Shown: positions 29,698-39,880, numbered from the stretch's first letter. The stretch: DNA of 64,000 nt from Verrucomicrobiota bacterium (GCA_027493615.1 JAOSKK010000034.1:248001-312000), one strand, 5' to 3'. Notes: generated by a model not told the origin, from the letters alone. Program-made: numbers and translations.

Positions 29698-30057
29698 ATG
29701 CACCTACCCCACGAAGCCGTGCTGTTGCGGGTGTTCCTCGGCGAAAGCGCCCGCTGGAAACACCAACCGCTGTACGAAGCCATCGTGCTCAAGGCACGCG
29801 AGCTGCATCTGGCCGGGGCCACCGTGTTGCGGGGGCCGATGGGCTATGGAAAGTCGAGCCGCCTGCGCACGGCCAAGATCCTGCGGCTTTCGATGGACCT
29901 GCCCCTGGTCATCGAGATCGTGGATAGCGAGGAGAAGATCCAAGGGTTCCTGCCCGTGCTGGATGAGATGATGCACAGCGGCTTGGTGACCCTGGAGAAG
30001 GTGAAGGTGATCGACTATCGGGCCGGCCCGGACGTGACGGCGCCACCGGAAATCTGA
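29698..30057 (+). CDS. DUF190 family protein
   Basis: This is an intact 119-residue protein of the DUF190 family, a PII-like fold often encoded beside crcB/fluc genes. Visible landmarks are LRVFLGESARWKHQPLYEAIVLKARELHLAGATVLRGPMGYG, then LSMDLPLVIEIVDSEEKI and a C-terminal MMHSGLVTLEKVKVI. The exact role is unknown; regulation or support of fluoride export is inferred from its constant company. The ATG follows the crcB stop by one base, so translation is probably coupled. Confidence 0.88.
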   Translation: MHLPHEAVLLRVFLGESARWKHQPLYEAIVLKARELHLAGATVLRGPMGYGKSSRLRTAKILRLSMDLPLVIEIVDSEEKIQGFLPVLDEMMHSGLVTLEKVKVIDYRAGPDVTAPPEI

Positions 30058-30070
30058 CCCCCTGTGGAAG

Positions 30071-31289
30071 ATGGACAATCTCTGGTACATCGCGGCGTTC
30101 TGGATGGGCCTGGCTTTCCTGGCGAGCCTCATCTCCATCCGGCTGGGCATCTCGGTGGCGCTCATCGAAATCCTGGTCGGCGTGGTGGTGGGCAACCTGC
30201 ACACCCCCGGCCAGGCACCCCCTGCTCCACACCACCGAGTGGACCAATTTCCTGGCCATGCTGGGCAGCGGGGTGCTCACTTTCCTGGCCGGTGCGGAGA
30301 TCGACCCCACGTCTCTGCGGGCCAACCTGCGGGCCAGCCTGACCATTGGCGTGTCGTCCTTCCTCCTGCCTTTCCTGGGCGTGTGGCTGTTCGCCCAGGG
30401 CGTGCTGGGATGGCCGATGCGGCAGGCCTGGATCGCTGGCATCGCCCTCTCCACCACCAGCGTGGCGGTGGTGTACGCGGTGATGATCGAAGGGGGCTTG
30501 GGCAGCACGCCGATGGGCAAGATGCTGCTGGCGGCCTGCTTCATCACCGACTTCGGGACCGTCCTTGCGCTGGGGGTGCTGTTCGCCGACTTCAACGTGT
30601 GGCTGGTGGTGTTCGTGGCCGTCGCCGCCGTGGTGCTCTGGTTCATGCCGCGGTGGACGCAGTTTCTCATCAGCCGGCTGGGCCAGACCCGGGTGAGTGA
30701 ACCGGAGGTGAAGTTCCTCTTCCTGGTTCTGTTCTTCCTCGGTGGCCTGGCCTCCACGGCGAAGAGCGAGGCCGTCCTGCCGGCGTACCTGCTGGGTTTG
30801 GTGGTGGCGGGGGTGTTCCTGCGGGATAAGACACTGGTGCATCGGATGCGGAGCATCGCCTTCGCCATTTTCACGCCGTTCTACTTCATCAAGGCCGGTC
30901 TGTATGTGTCGCTCGGGGCACTGTGGGCCGGTCTGGGCGTGATTCTCGTCCTGCTGGGGCTGAAGATGGTCACCAAGTACGTGGGTGTCTGGCCCCTCTC
31001 GCGCCTGTTCTTCATGCGCTCGGGCCAGGCTCACTATACGGCCTTGCTCATGTCCACTGGCCTGACCTTCGGGACCATCTCGGCCCTGTTCGGTTTGCAG
31101 AATCAGATCATCGACCAGCAGCAGTACTCCGTACTCGTCACCGTGGTGATCCTGAGCGCCTTCGTGCCCACCCTCATCGCGCAGCGGTTTTTCCAGCCGG
31201 CCGTCCGCACGATGACGGCGTGGGGACGGTTGTACCAGCGACGGATCAACGGCCGGCAGGTCACACAGAACGCAGCCGCGAAAGGTTAG
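30071..31289 (+). CDS. CPA-type cation/proton antiporter in fluoride operon (frameshifted)
   Basis: This is a monovalent cation:proton antiporter-like membrane protein with about 11-12 hydrophobic segments. It begins MDNLWYIAAFWMGLAFLASLISIRLGISVALIEILVGVVVGN. The frame breaks near 30215 (HTPGQ), after which TNFLAMLGSGVLTFLAGAEIDP continues. Downstream are FITDFGTVLALGVLF, PAYLLGLVVAGVFL and FAIFTPFYFIKAGLYV, which resemble the paired-aspartate and discontinuous-helix regions of CPA2 exchangers. Related Na+/H+ antiporter genes are known members of fluoride-riboswitch regulons. Its place between DUF190 and a stress protein fits that. Restored length is about 406 residues. Confidence 0.85.
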
Positions 31290-31292
31290 ATC

Positions 31293-31718
31293 ATGTTCAC
31301 GAAGATTCTCACAGGATACGACGGTTCAAGGGGCGGCCAGGCGGCCTTACGGCGGGCGGCCGTGCTGGCCCGGCAATTCAACGCCTCCCTGACTGCCCTC
31401 TGGGTGCGCGAACCCCTCCCGCGCTACACCGACCTGCCCGGGGAACCCGAGAGCGAGGCCGAAGCCGCCGACGAATATTTCCAGGAGCGGCAGCGGGAAG
31501 TCAGTGAGGTGGCGGCCCAACACGGAATCCCCATCGCGTGTGAAACCCGGCGGGGCCACCCGGCCAAGAGCATCGTCAAGTTCGCCGATGAAGGCGGCTT
31601 CGACCTCATCGTCGTGGGCCACAGCGATCACTCGGAACTGTGGGGCCGCTTGCTGGGCGACACCGCCGACCGCATCAGCGACCACGCCCACTGCAGCGTC
31701 TTGATCGTGAAGAAGTGA
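31293..31718 (+). CDS. Universal stress protein (UspA family)
   Basis: This is an intact 141-residue USP-fold protein. It starts MFTKILTGYDGSRGGQAALRRAAVLARQF, has the usual alternating alpha/beta pattern, and ends with the ATP-binding loop region VVGHSDHSELWGRLLGDTADRISDHAHCSVLIVKK. The nucleotide-binding glycines are only partly canonical (GHSDHS where GxxG is usual). It begins 3 bases after the antiporter stop and so belongs to the fluoride-responsive operon. Confidence 0.9.
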   Translation: MFTKILTGYDGSRGGQAALRRAAVLARQFNASLTALWVREPLPRYTDLPGEPESEAEAADEYFQERQREVSEVAAQHGIPIACETRRGHPAKSIVKFADEGGFDLIVVGHSDHSELWGRLLGDTADRISDHAHCSVLIVKK

Positions 31719-31764
31719 CCGGCTTCCCCCCGTTCCCCTCGACAACCCTCAGCTTCGAATACCT

Positions 31765-33063
31765 ATGACCAAGATCCAGAAAGTCAACGCCCTCGAAATC
31801 CTGGATTCCCGGGGCAATCCCACCGTGTCCGTGACCGTGACCCTCACCAACGGCATCGCCGCCTCGGCCGCCGTCCCTTCCGGCGCGTCCACCGGCATTC
31901 GCGAGGCCGTGGAACTGCGGGACGGCGACGCCCGGCGCTACGCCGGCAAAGGGGTGCTCCAGGCCGTGGCCAACGTGAACAAGGTCATCGCCCCCAAGGT
32001 GAAGGGCAAATCCCCGGCCGACCAGGAGGAACTCGACAACCTGATGCGCGAGGTCGACGGGACAGAGACCAAGTCCAAGCTCGGCGCCAACGCCATCCTC
32101 GGCGTGTCCATGGCGGTGTGTCGCGCGGCCGCGCAGGACGCCGCGTTGCCCCTCTATGCCTATCTGCGCCGGTTGCACGGCGGGCGCGGCGCCTACGTCC
32201 TCCCAGCCCCGATGATGAACGTCCTCAACGGCGGCGCCCACGCCACCAACAACGTCGATTTCCAGGAGTTCATGCTCTTCCCCCTCGGCGCCCCCCGCTT
32301 CGCCGAGGCGCTCCGTTACGGTGCGGAGACCTTCCACACCCTCAAGAAGCTTCTCCAGAAGCGCGGGTTGGTGACGGCCGTCGGTGACGAAGGCGGCTTC
32401 GCGCCGAACCTGACGACCAACACGGAGGCCGTGGAGGTGATCCTGGAGGCCATCAAGACCGCCGGCTACAAGCCCGGCAAGGACATCGCCATCGCGTTGG
32501 ACCCGGCGGCCAGCGAGTTCTACGAGGCCGGCAACTACGTGATGAAGAAGTCCGACGGGTCGCGCAAGACCCCCGAGGAGATGATCGCGCTGTGGGGCCA
32601 GTGGCTGAAGAAGTACCCCATCGTCTCCCTCGAAGACGGCATGGGCGAGGAAGATCACCACGGCTGGCAGGCGTTGACCCAGGCGCTCGGCAAGAAGGTC
32701 CAACTGGTCGGCGACGACAACTTCGTCACCAACCCGAAGATCTTCGCTGAAGGCATCCGCGACGGCATCGCCAACGCCATTCTGATCAAGCTCAACCAGA
32801 TCGGGACGGTCAGCGAGACGCTCGAGACCATTGCCATGGCGCAGAAGGCCGGCTACGGGGCGGTGATCTCGCACCGCTCGGGTGAAACCGAGGATGCCTT
32901 CATCGCCGACCTCGCGGTCGGCACCGGGGCGGGCCAGATCAAGACCGGATCGCTCTGCCGCTCCGAGCGCATCGCCAAGTACAACCGCCTTTTGGCCATC
33001 GAGGCCGAGCTCGGCAAGAAGGCGCGGTACGGAGGCCCACTGTTTCAGGCGCGGCTGGGTTGA
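31765..33063 (+). CDS. eno: Enolase (fluoride-operon copy)
   Basis: This intact 432-residue enolase interconverts 2-phosphoglycerate and phosphoenolpyruvate in the cytoplasm. Active-site segments are present: VPSGASTG (Ser loop), GDEGGFAPNL, the metal ligands in ALDPAASEFYE, SLEDGMGEED and QLVGDD, the base lysine in ILIKLNQIGT (K342) and ISHRSGETED. Positions normally acidic or hydrophobic differ: NGGEHAD-type sequence reads NGGAHATNN (A158, T161), and VGDDLF reads VGDDNF (N319). Enolase is the classic target of fluoride-phosphate inhibition and a known riboswitch-regulon gene. A fluoride-tolerant extra enolase is therefore a reasonable inference, though it may be the organism's only copy. 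It starts 46 bases after the stress protein gene. Confidence 0.97.
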   Translation: MTKIQKVNALEILDSRGNPTVSVTVTLTNGIAASAAVPSGASTGIREAVELRDGDARRYAGKGVLQAVANVNKVIAPKVKGKSPADQEELDNLMREVDGTETKSKLGANAILGVSMAVCRAAAQDAALPLYAYLRRLHGGRGAYVLPAPMMNVLNGGAHATNNVDFQEFMLFPLGAPRFAEALRYGAETFHTLKKLLQKRGLVTAVGDEGGFAPNLTTNTEAVEVILEAIKTAGYKPGKDIAIALDPAASEFYEAGNYVMKKSDGSRKTPEEMIALWGQWLKKYPIVSLEDGMGEEDHHGWQALTQALGKKVQLVGDDNFVTNPKIFAEGIRDGIANAILIKLNQIGTVSETLETIAMAQKAGYGAVISHRSGETEDAFIADLAVGTGAGQIKTGSLCRSERIAKYNRLLAIEAELGKKARYGGPLFQARLG

Positions 33064-33391
33064 GCCGGTGCCCCCGACTCTCCCGCCTCTGCGAGTCCAC
33101 GCTGGCGCACTCGATGGCACAGGCCCGCCCGGGTCGTTGGGGCCGGTGCGACGGACTGACCAGCCGCTCGTCCACAGCCGCGTCCTTTGCCATCCCGACT
33201 TCGGAGGCAATCGCCACCGCGTCATCCAGCACGACGCCAGACAGCGGTCCTGCCTTGGCAAACACCTGCGGCCTCCCCAGGGATCCCCGAGGATCTCGAC
33301 CGCCGCACTCGTCGTGCTGCAAGCCCTCGCTCCACCGCCCCCAAGCGCCAGGAGCCCAAGCGAGAGTCGTGCAACCAGGTTCGTCGTCAGG
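33064..33391. other. Intergenic region after enolase
   Basis: This gap of about 330 bases lies between convergent genes (enolase plus, sulfatase minus). A minus-strand reading (GRPQVFAKAGPLSGVVLDDAVAIASEVGMAKDAAVDERL, 33180-33300) has a protein-like appearance, but I recognise no family and no convincing start. It could be a gene remnant. No clear terminator hairpin was found. Confidence 0.35.
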
Positions 33392-35093
33392 TCAGGGCAG
33401 TTTTCGTTGGTCCAATCGTTCGCCCGCCGGGATCCGCAGCGGGGTGTCCAGCCCGCCCCGCGCACCAAACTCGTTGAACAAGGTCTCCCGCAGCGCCCGG
33501 ATCCGGTCCTGATACGCAGGGACGTCGATCAGGTTGTGCCGTTCGGCCGGATCGAGGAGCAGGTCGTGAAAGGAGTCGATATCCCAGATCCCGTGGTAGT
33601 ACACGTACTTGGATTCCCGGGTCCGGATGGCCAGCATCGTCGGCGTCGCCGGGAAGTTCCATTCCCAGTGATACTCGTAGAGCACATGGTCGCGCCAGGG
33701 AACGGGTCTTCCCTCGAGCAAGGGAAGGAAGGACTGCCCGGCGAACTGGGCCTCTGGCGGCGTCGCCACTTTCATCACGTCCAGAATCGTCGGGGCCAGG
33801 TCGATGTTCTGCACCATCTGTTCGATCCGGGTGCCGGGCCGGACCAGACCTGGCGCCCAGACCAGCAGCGGCACCCGCATCGAGGGCTCGAAGGCGTCGC
33901 GTTTGTCGTAGAAGCCGTGTTCGCCCAGGTGGAAGCCGCCGTCGCTGGTATAGATGACCAGCGTCTGCTGCGCCAGGCCGCGCTCCTCGAGGTAACTCAA
34001 GAGCCGGCCGAGATTCTCGTCCACGCTGTGGATGGCTTCACAGTAGCCGTAGTACCAGTCCGCGAAGCTGGGCACCGGGTCGTGGTCGAATCGCCCCCGT
34101 CTCCATGTGGTCAATCCCGTGAATGGACTGGCGCCGCTCCCGCACCCACCGCGGTTGCGTGCGGTAGTTCTGCTCCGTGCGCGCCATGGTGTCGGGATAC
34201 GGGATCGGCTTGCCGGCATAGCGTCCCTTGTGGCGGGCGGCCGGTGTGAACGGATAGTGCGGTGCTTTGAAGGCCAGATGCAGGTAGAAGGGCCGGTCCT
34301 TCGGCCGCTCCTCGCTCAGCCAACGTAGCGCTTCGGTGGTCAGCACGTCGGCATCGTACCCCTCGAAGCGACGCCGTTGGCCGTTGAGGTTCAGGGTCGG
34401 GTCGAAGTACTCGCCCTGGCCGGGGAAGCTGGCCCAGTGATCGAAACCCGGTCGCGGGTGGTCGTCGGCGTGGCCCATGTGCCACTTGCCGACCAGTGCA
34501 GTGGCCACCCCGGCCCGCTGGAGGTACTGGGGAAAGAAAGTCGTGCCCGCCGGCTCGGGCCGCTGGTTGTCCACAATCCCGTGCCGATGCATGTACTGCC
34601 CCGTCAGAATCGAGGCACGCGCGGGCGAACACAGCGACGTGGTGACAAACGCGTGGACCAGATGCGCCCCCCGCGCCGCCATGGCGTCCATCGCCGGCGT
34701 CTCGAGCCACTCGGGCGCGCCTTGATGAAAGCCCATGAAGTCATGGCGATGGTCGTCAGCCAACACCAGGATGACGTTGCGGCCCGGCACCGCCTCCGCG
34801 CCATGGCTGACGATCCCAAGCCCGGCCAGTCCGAGACAGAACCCCACCAGCCACGCGCCCGCCAAATCGAACGGTCGCCACGCCCGGCCACTCCGCGAGC
34901 GCCCGTCGGCGACCGTGCCCGAAACGAAACCTCCGTTCCCGGCAAGAGGCTTCTTCCGGCCGGTCCTGCTCAGGCGCCAGGAACCGCGCAGGGTGCGGAC
35001 TGGAAGCCCGCACCACAGGTTCATGGAGAACTGCCGGGGACGGAGCCCGCCTCGGCAGGACGACGGGAGGGTATCGCATCGGTGAGTTTGCAC
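33392..35093 (-). CDS. Type I sulfatase 1 (frameshifted, start uncertain)
   Basis: This is a formylglycine-dependent sulfatase, likely exported, that hydrolyses sulphate esters on glycans. After a hydrophobic leader (LAGAWLVGFCLGLAGLGIVSHGAEA) it has NVILVLADDHRHDFMGFH with the metal aspartates, then TTSLCSPARASILTGQY with the Cys-x-Pro-x-Arg modification motif, GKWHMGH, and LVIYTSDGGFHLGEHGFYDKRDAFEPSMRVPLLVW. The C-terminus has the usual KYVYYHG and DPAERHNL. The frame breaks near 34095 between HGIDHMETG and FDHDPVPSFADWYYGYCEAIHSVDENLG. The first 60 or so codons run through a copy of the GGTGCGGGCTTCCAG repeat, so the true start is probably near 34870 and may be non-ATG. Substrate unknown. 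Confidence 0.85.
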
Positions 35094-35817
35094 GCGCCGA
35101 GATTGCCCCGAGCCTGAGGCCGGTTCAACCCCGGGGCCACGACACGGGGCCGCACTCTCGCGCGACGCAGGAGCGGGATACTGCAGAGTCTCGTCACCTC
35201 GACTCCTACCGCACCTCCCCAGTAGGAGCCGACGTCAGGAGGCTCACGCCAAGGGGCAGAGTCTCGTTACCTCGACTCCTACCGGGGTGGGAGCCATGTC
35301 TACGCTCATTACCAGGCGCATTGGGTTCCGCCGGCCTTGCTCCATCGTCCCCGCCCGACGGAAGCACTCGCCGTCCGGAAGCTCGGATCATGGGCTTGAA
35401 GACGCCCCTGTTCAGCGTCTTCGGACACGCCGTTCCGGGTCACAAGCTCATCCTGCCGGCGTGGACAGAGGTGTCCACGGTTTGGACAGAACCAAGCCCT
35501 AACAGCCTTTGAAGGCCTCCGTGCGACTGCGTAGGCAAGAGTGTCTACCCGATCCCTCTGCCAACTTCTGCAGTCGGGTTGTTGCGTTGATGGAAGCGGC
35601 TTGCGGTGAATCTCTTCAGCCGAGGCGCCCCATGATCGCTTCCATCTGGTTCCCATGCCCCCGGGTTCACCACACGCTCCTCTCCCTTCGCTCTGGCACC
35701 GCCGGTGCTTGAGGTGCGCTGACGATTCGGGCTGCGCCCCGACCCCGGTGGCTGGATGGTCATTCGGGGTACGTTTCCCTCGGGGCGCGGCGACCAAGGA
35801 TCGCACATAGAAAGATG
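35094..35817. other. Gene-free region with repeats left of the insertion sequence
   Basis: Inverted TAGGAGTCGAGG-family copies lie near 35185-35209 and 35257-35282, with a variant AGTAGGAGCCGACGTCAGGA near 35220. Beyond 35300 there is a minus-strand reading frame of 165 codons (35309-35806) with no recognisable domain and biased composition; I do not support it as a gene. Nothing else was identified. Confidence 0.55.
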
Positions 35818-37295
35818 GGTTCTTCCGGGAATCCCGGGGGAAAAGTCATTGGGCAGGCGCGGGCCGCAGCCGTCGGGGTAGGGACGCGTTGGAGGTACTG
35901 TGGGCCCGGCACCCCGACGGCTGCCCCAGCGGCCCGCGCCGGAAAGGCCCCCACCTCCTTGGTGCCGTTGGGTGACGTTTCTTCTCGGGTTTCCCCAGGG
36001 CGTGACGACCCGGCTTCGCCTGCTACGCTGCCCCGATGCACGATCATGAGTTGTATCAGCAGATCCTGGGATTGACGGCCCCCTGGAAGGTCCAAGCCGT
36101 GCGCCTGGAGTTGGCCCCGCGCCGCATCGAGGTCCAGGTCCAATGCACCGAGTCGACCTGGGCCTGCCCCCAGTGTCAGTGCCGCATGCACATCCAAGAC
36201 TGGGACCAGCGCCGGTGGCGCCACCTGGACAGTTGCGAGTTCCAGACCCTGATTGTGGCGAAGGTCCCCCGGGTTCGCTGTCCGGAGCACGGCACCCTCA
36301 CCGTGCAGGTCCCCTGGGCCGAGCCCTACGGACGTTTCACCAAGCGCTTTGAGCGGCTGGCGATCGACCTCTTGCAGGAGTGTTCGATCCGCGCGGTCTG
36401 TGAGGGGCTGCGGATCAGTTGGGACGAGGCCGATGGGATCAAGCAACGGGCCGTGGCGCGGGGGTTGCTTCGCAAGCAGACCCAGCCGGTGCGGCGCTTG
36501 GGGGTGGACGAAAAGAGTGCGGGCCGGGGACAGAACTACGTCACCGTGGTGGCGAACTTGGAGCCCGGGCGTTCGGCCACGGTGGAATACGTGGGCGACG
36601 GACGCACCCAAGAGACGCTGGAGGCCTATTGGCAGGGGCGTTCCCCGGAACATCGGGCGGCGGTGGAGGCGGTGGCGATGGACCTGTGGGCGCCGTACTT
36701 CCAAGCGACGGTGCAACACGTGCCCGAGGCGGCCCGTAAGATCGTCCACGACCCCTATCACTTGAGCCAGATGTTGGGGCGGGCGGTGGACCGGGTGCGT
36801 CGGGCCGAGCACCGGGCGTTGAGCGCGGCGGGCGACGAGCGTCTGGCGGGGACCAAGTACGTGTGGCTTTATGGCTGGGAAAACCTCCCCCGGCCCACCA
36901 GGAGCGCTTCGATCAGTTGCGCGGGCAGAAACTCAAGACCAGTCGCGCCTGGGCGATCAAGGAAATGTTCCGCGACTTCTGGGCCAGCCAGAGCGTCGAG
37001 GAAGGGAAGGAGTTCTTCCACTCGTGGTACAGTTGGGCGATCCGCTCGCGCTTGGGCCCCATCAAGGAGGTGGCCCGGAGCTTCAAGAAGCACTTGGACA
37101 ATATCGTGACCTACTTCACCCATCGGATCAGCAACGCGGCCTTGGAAGGGTTGAACAACCGCATCGCCGGCCTGGTCAAGAAAGCCTTCGGCTATCGGAG
37201 CCGGGAACGGTTCAAAACAGACATCCTCTTCCATCTGGGAGGCCTCGACCTCTATCCGCGGTAATGCAAAATCCCCCGCAGATCCCGGAAGAGGC
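35818..37295 (+). mobile_element. ISL3-type insertion sequence
   Basis: The element is about 1.48 kb. The left end GGTTCTTCCGGGAATCCCGG (from 35818) and the complement of the right end GCCTCTTCCGGGATCTGCGG (to 37295) form imperfect terminal inverted repeats of about 24 bases. Immediately outside are GAAAGATG (35810-35817) and GAAAGACG (37296-37303). These fit the 8-base target duplication typical of ISL3 elements, with one mismatch. A single transposase fills most of it. It sits 10 bp upstream of the first pilin gene. Confidence 0.8.
36036..37264 (+). CDS. tnp: ISL3 family transposase (frameshifted)
   Basis: This is a DDE transposase of the ISL3 family. The N-terminal zinc-ribbon-like region has CPQCQCRMHIQDWDQRRWRHLDSCEFQTLI and RVRCPEHG. 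A helix-turn-helix-like part follows, then RRLGVDEKSAGRGQNYVTVV with the first catalytic Asp, VEAVAMDLWAPYFQA with the second, and the final Glu in SNAALEGLNNRIAGLVKKAFGYRSRERFKTDILFHLGG. The frame breaks near 36880 between LYGWENLP and PPAHQERFDQLRGQKLKTSRAWAIKEMF. Restored length is about 409 residues. If the break is real the element is inactive; the many other frame breaks here make an indel error as likely. Confidence 0.9.
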
Positions 37296-37312
37296 GAAAG
37301 ACGCAGTTACGT

Positions 37313-37921
37313 ATGAGACTCAACCATCGGAAGAAACCCACGGGCTTCACCCTCATCGAAATGGTGGGTGTGCTGGCAGTCATTGCCATCCTCGCCGCTA
37401 TTCTCGTCCCCAAGATTTTCTCGGCCATCGAGGAGTCTCGGTACAACAACGCTATTGCCAGCATCAATGGCGTCAAGGCTGCGACGATGAATTACTTCGC
37501 CAAGCAGGGTGGCTTTACGCCGAACGACACTTTCGACAATGTCCTTATCACGAACGGCGACCTCGAACGTCCTTTTGCCACCCGCATAGGGACAGCGTGG
37601 GCCTGCGAAGTGAAGACGGCTGCGACCGCCGGTGTTGGTGCCAATAACCGCTTCAACAAGCTCGATGGTAACAACGTGTCGGCCAGCGGCAATGTCGTGC
37701 AGTGCAAGATCGTAGGTGTTCCGGTCGCCGATGCGTATGAACTGAGCAAGCGTCTGGACGGGACCGCGATGTGCGCGGTGGCAGCAGACCCGGATGGTAC
37801 TCCTGACAGCGGGGACGAGATCCCGGCGGTGGGCAACCTGGACGACAAGGGACGCGTCATTTATGCGGCGGCGGATGCGAACGGCCTGACGACGGTGTAC
37901 ATCTACATCGCCCACAAGTAA
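37313..37921 (+). CDS. Type IV pilin-like / major pseudopilin precursor
   Basis: This is an intact 202-residue prepilin with a short leader MRLNHRKKPTG followed by FTLIEMVGVLAVIAILAAILVPKIF. Cleavage by prepilin peptidase would be after Gly11, with Glu at +5 and a hydrophobic N-terminal helix. The C-terminal domain is a small globular part with two cysteines likely to form a disulphide (TAWACEVK and NVVQCKIV) and a third in GTAMCAV. Its base composition is noticeably less GC-rich than that of neighbouring genes. It begins just outside the IS right end, so its promoter may have been displaced or supplied by the IS. Probable structural subunit of the pilus/secretion filament encoded downstream. 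Confidence 0.85.
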   Translation: MRLNHRKKPTGFTLIEMVGVLAVIAILAAILVPKIFSAIEESRYNNAIASINGVKAATMNYFAKQGGFTPNDTFDNVLITNGDLERPFATRIGTAWACEVKTAATAGVGANNRFNKLDGNNVSASGNVVQCKIVGVPVADAYELSKRLDGTAMCAVAADPDGTPDSGDEIPAVGNLDDKGRVIYAAADANGLTTVYIYIAHK

Positions 37922-38092
37922 TCCGGGCCTACACGCTCATCACTTGCACACGCTGGACTAACTGGTCACAGATCAAGGCGGGCGGCTCGGAATCCGATGT
38001 CCGCCCCGCCTTGTTCCGCGGCCAGAGAAGTCAGAGGCGTGTGTGCCTTGCGGATAGCCTCACCACCCAGACCCACACTGTCGCACCGACTG

Positions 38093-38117
38093 AGTCTCGT
38101 CACCTCGACTCCTACCA
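38093..38117 (-). repeat. TAGGAGTCGAGG-family repeat upstream of the assembly ATPase
   Basis: One inverted copy (GAGTCTCGTCACCTCGACTC followed by CTACC) lies in the 235-base gap between the pilin and the GspE/PilB gene. Nothing else was recognised in the gap. Confidence 0.8.
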
Positions 38118-38156
38118 CACTACCGTCGCACCGCCCCACCGTCCCACCCGCCCCCC

Positions 38157-39879
38157 ATGCTCCTCCAAACCCCAGCCCCAACCCGCATGGCGACCGGTCT
38201 CGGTGAACGCCTGATCGCGGCCGGACTGATCACGGAGGGGCAGTTGGATCTGGCCCAGCGTGAACAGCGGCGTCGCGGCGGAGCACTCAGCGCCATCCTG
38301 GTGGATTTGGCGCTGGTCAGTGGCGAGCAATTGGCGCGCTTCATGGCCGAGGAAGCGGGCACGCGGGTGGTGGACCTGACCAAGGTGGGGCCGGATCCGT
38401 CGCTGCTCGAGCTCGTGCCGCTGGATCTGTGTCGGAAGCTGCGGGCGCTGCCGGTGGGTCGGGTGAACGGGACCCTCACGGTGGCCATGGCAGATCCCTT
38501 GGATGTGCTCGCCGTGGACCTCTTGACGGCGGTGACGCGATGTCACATCGAGGCGGTGGTGACGACCGACCAGGACGTGTTGACCTATCTGGACCGGTTG
38601 CAGAAGGAAGGGGGCACGATCCAGGAATCGATCGACCAGATCATCGCCGAGGATGTGGTGGGGTCGCGGCTGGTGACGAAGGAAGAAGTGGATCTGGCCG
38701 CGGCCAGCCAGGACGAGGCGCCCGTCATCCGGTTGGTGAACCAGATCATTGTCCGTGCGGTCAACATCGGGGCCAGCGACATCCACTTCGAACCTGAGGA
38801 GAAGATGATGCGCATCCGGGTGCGCATCGACGGCGTGCTGTATCCGGATGTGCTGGTGCCCAAGTCCCTGCAATCGCCGGTGACGACCCGGATGAAGATC
38901 CTGGGCGACATGGACGTGGCGGAGACGCGGTTGCCGCAGGACGGGCGCGCGACCGTGTACGTGGGACGGAAGCAGATCAACCTGCGGATCTCGGCCCTCC
39001 CGACGTGTTACGGGGAGAACGTGGTGGTGCGGATCCTCAACTCCAGCGCGCAATTGCTGAGCATCGGCGGGTTGGGAATGACACCCGAGAACGAAGCCCA
39101 GTTGCGGGCCGCGATCGAGCGTCCGTACGGCGTGGTGATCGTGACGGGCCCGACCGGGAGCGGCAAATCCACCACCCTGTATGCGATTCTGCGGGAGGTG
39201 TCGGGGACCGACGTGAGCACGTTCACGCTCGAGGACCCGATTGAGTACCGGATGCCTGGCGTCCGGCAGACGCAAATCAAGGACGAGATCGGTCTGACTT
39301 TCAGTGCCGGGTTGCGGACGCTGCTGCGTCAGGACCCGGACATCATTCTGGTGGGGGAGACGCGGGATGCGGAGACGGCCCAGTTGATGGTACGTGCGGC
39401 GCTGACGGGACACCTGGTGTTCACGACGCTGCACACCAATGACGCGCCTGGCACCATCCCGCGTCTCATTGATATGGGCGTGGAGCCGTTCCTGCTACCC
39501 GAGAGCCTGATCGGGGTGCTGGCTCAGCGGCTTGTGCGGCGACTCTGTGATCGCTGCAAGGAGCCGGTGCCGGAGCCGACGGCGGTGTTCAGCCGACTGG
39601 ACGTGGAACCGCCGGCCGGGCCGGTGCCGGCTCTGCGCCGGGCCGTGGGATGCCCGGCCTGCAAAGAAAACCGGGTATCGGGGCCGGGTGGGGATCTTCG
39701 AGCTGATGCTGCTGGACGGGCGGTTCCATGAAGCGATCGTGCACCGGGCCGGTGCCCAGGAATACGCACGCCTGGCGCGGGAAGGCGGCATGAAGACCAT
39801 GTTCGAGGACGGCCTGCGTCGGGTCTATGCCGGCGAAACCACGCTCGAAGAAGTGCTGCGGACGGTGAAGACGGTGTGA
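38157..39879 (+). CDS. GspE/PilB-type assembly ATPase (frameshifted near the 3' end)
   Basis: This cytoplasmic hexameric ATPase drives pseudopilus or pilus extension. The N-terminal MshEN/T2SSE_N domain is GERLIAAGLITEGQLDLAQREQRR...RVVDLTKVGPDPSLLELVP. The ATPase core has SDIHFEPEEKMMRIRVRIDGVL, Walker A GPTGSGKSTTLYAIL (about residue 330), the Asp box in TLEDPIEYR, Walker B LRQDPDIILVGETRDAET and the His box HTNDAPGTIPRLIDMG. The zinc-binding part has LCDRCKE, then CPACK. The frame breaks near 39672 and continues GYRGRVGIFELMLLDGRFHEAI. Restored length is about 574 residues; the first or the second ATG (38187) may be the start. It heads a long secretion/pilus operon. Confidence 0.93.
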
Positions 39880-39880
39880 C

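Noticed and set aside
35309..35806. 165-codon minus-strand frame next to the IS
   Set aside because: It has no recognisable domain, biased residues and no ribosome-binding site, and it overlaps repeats.
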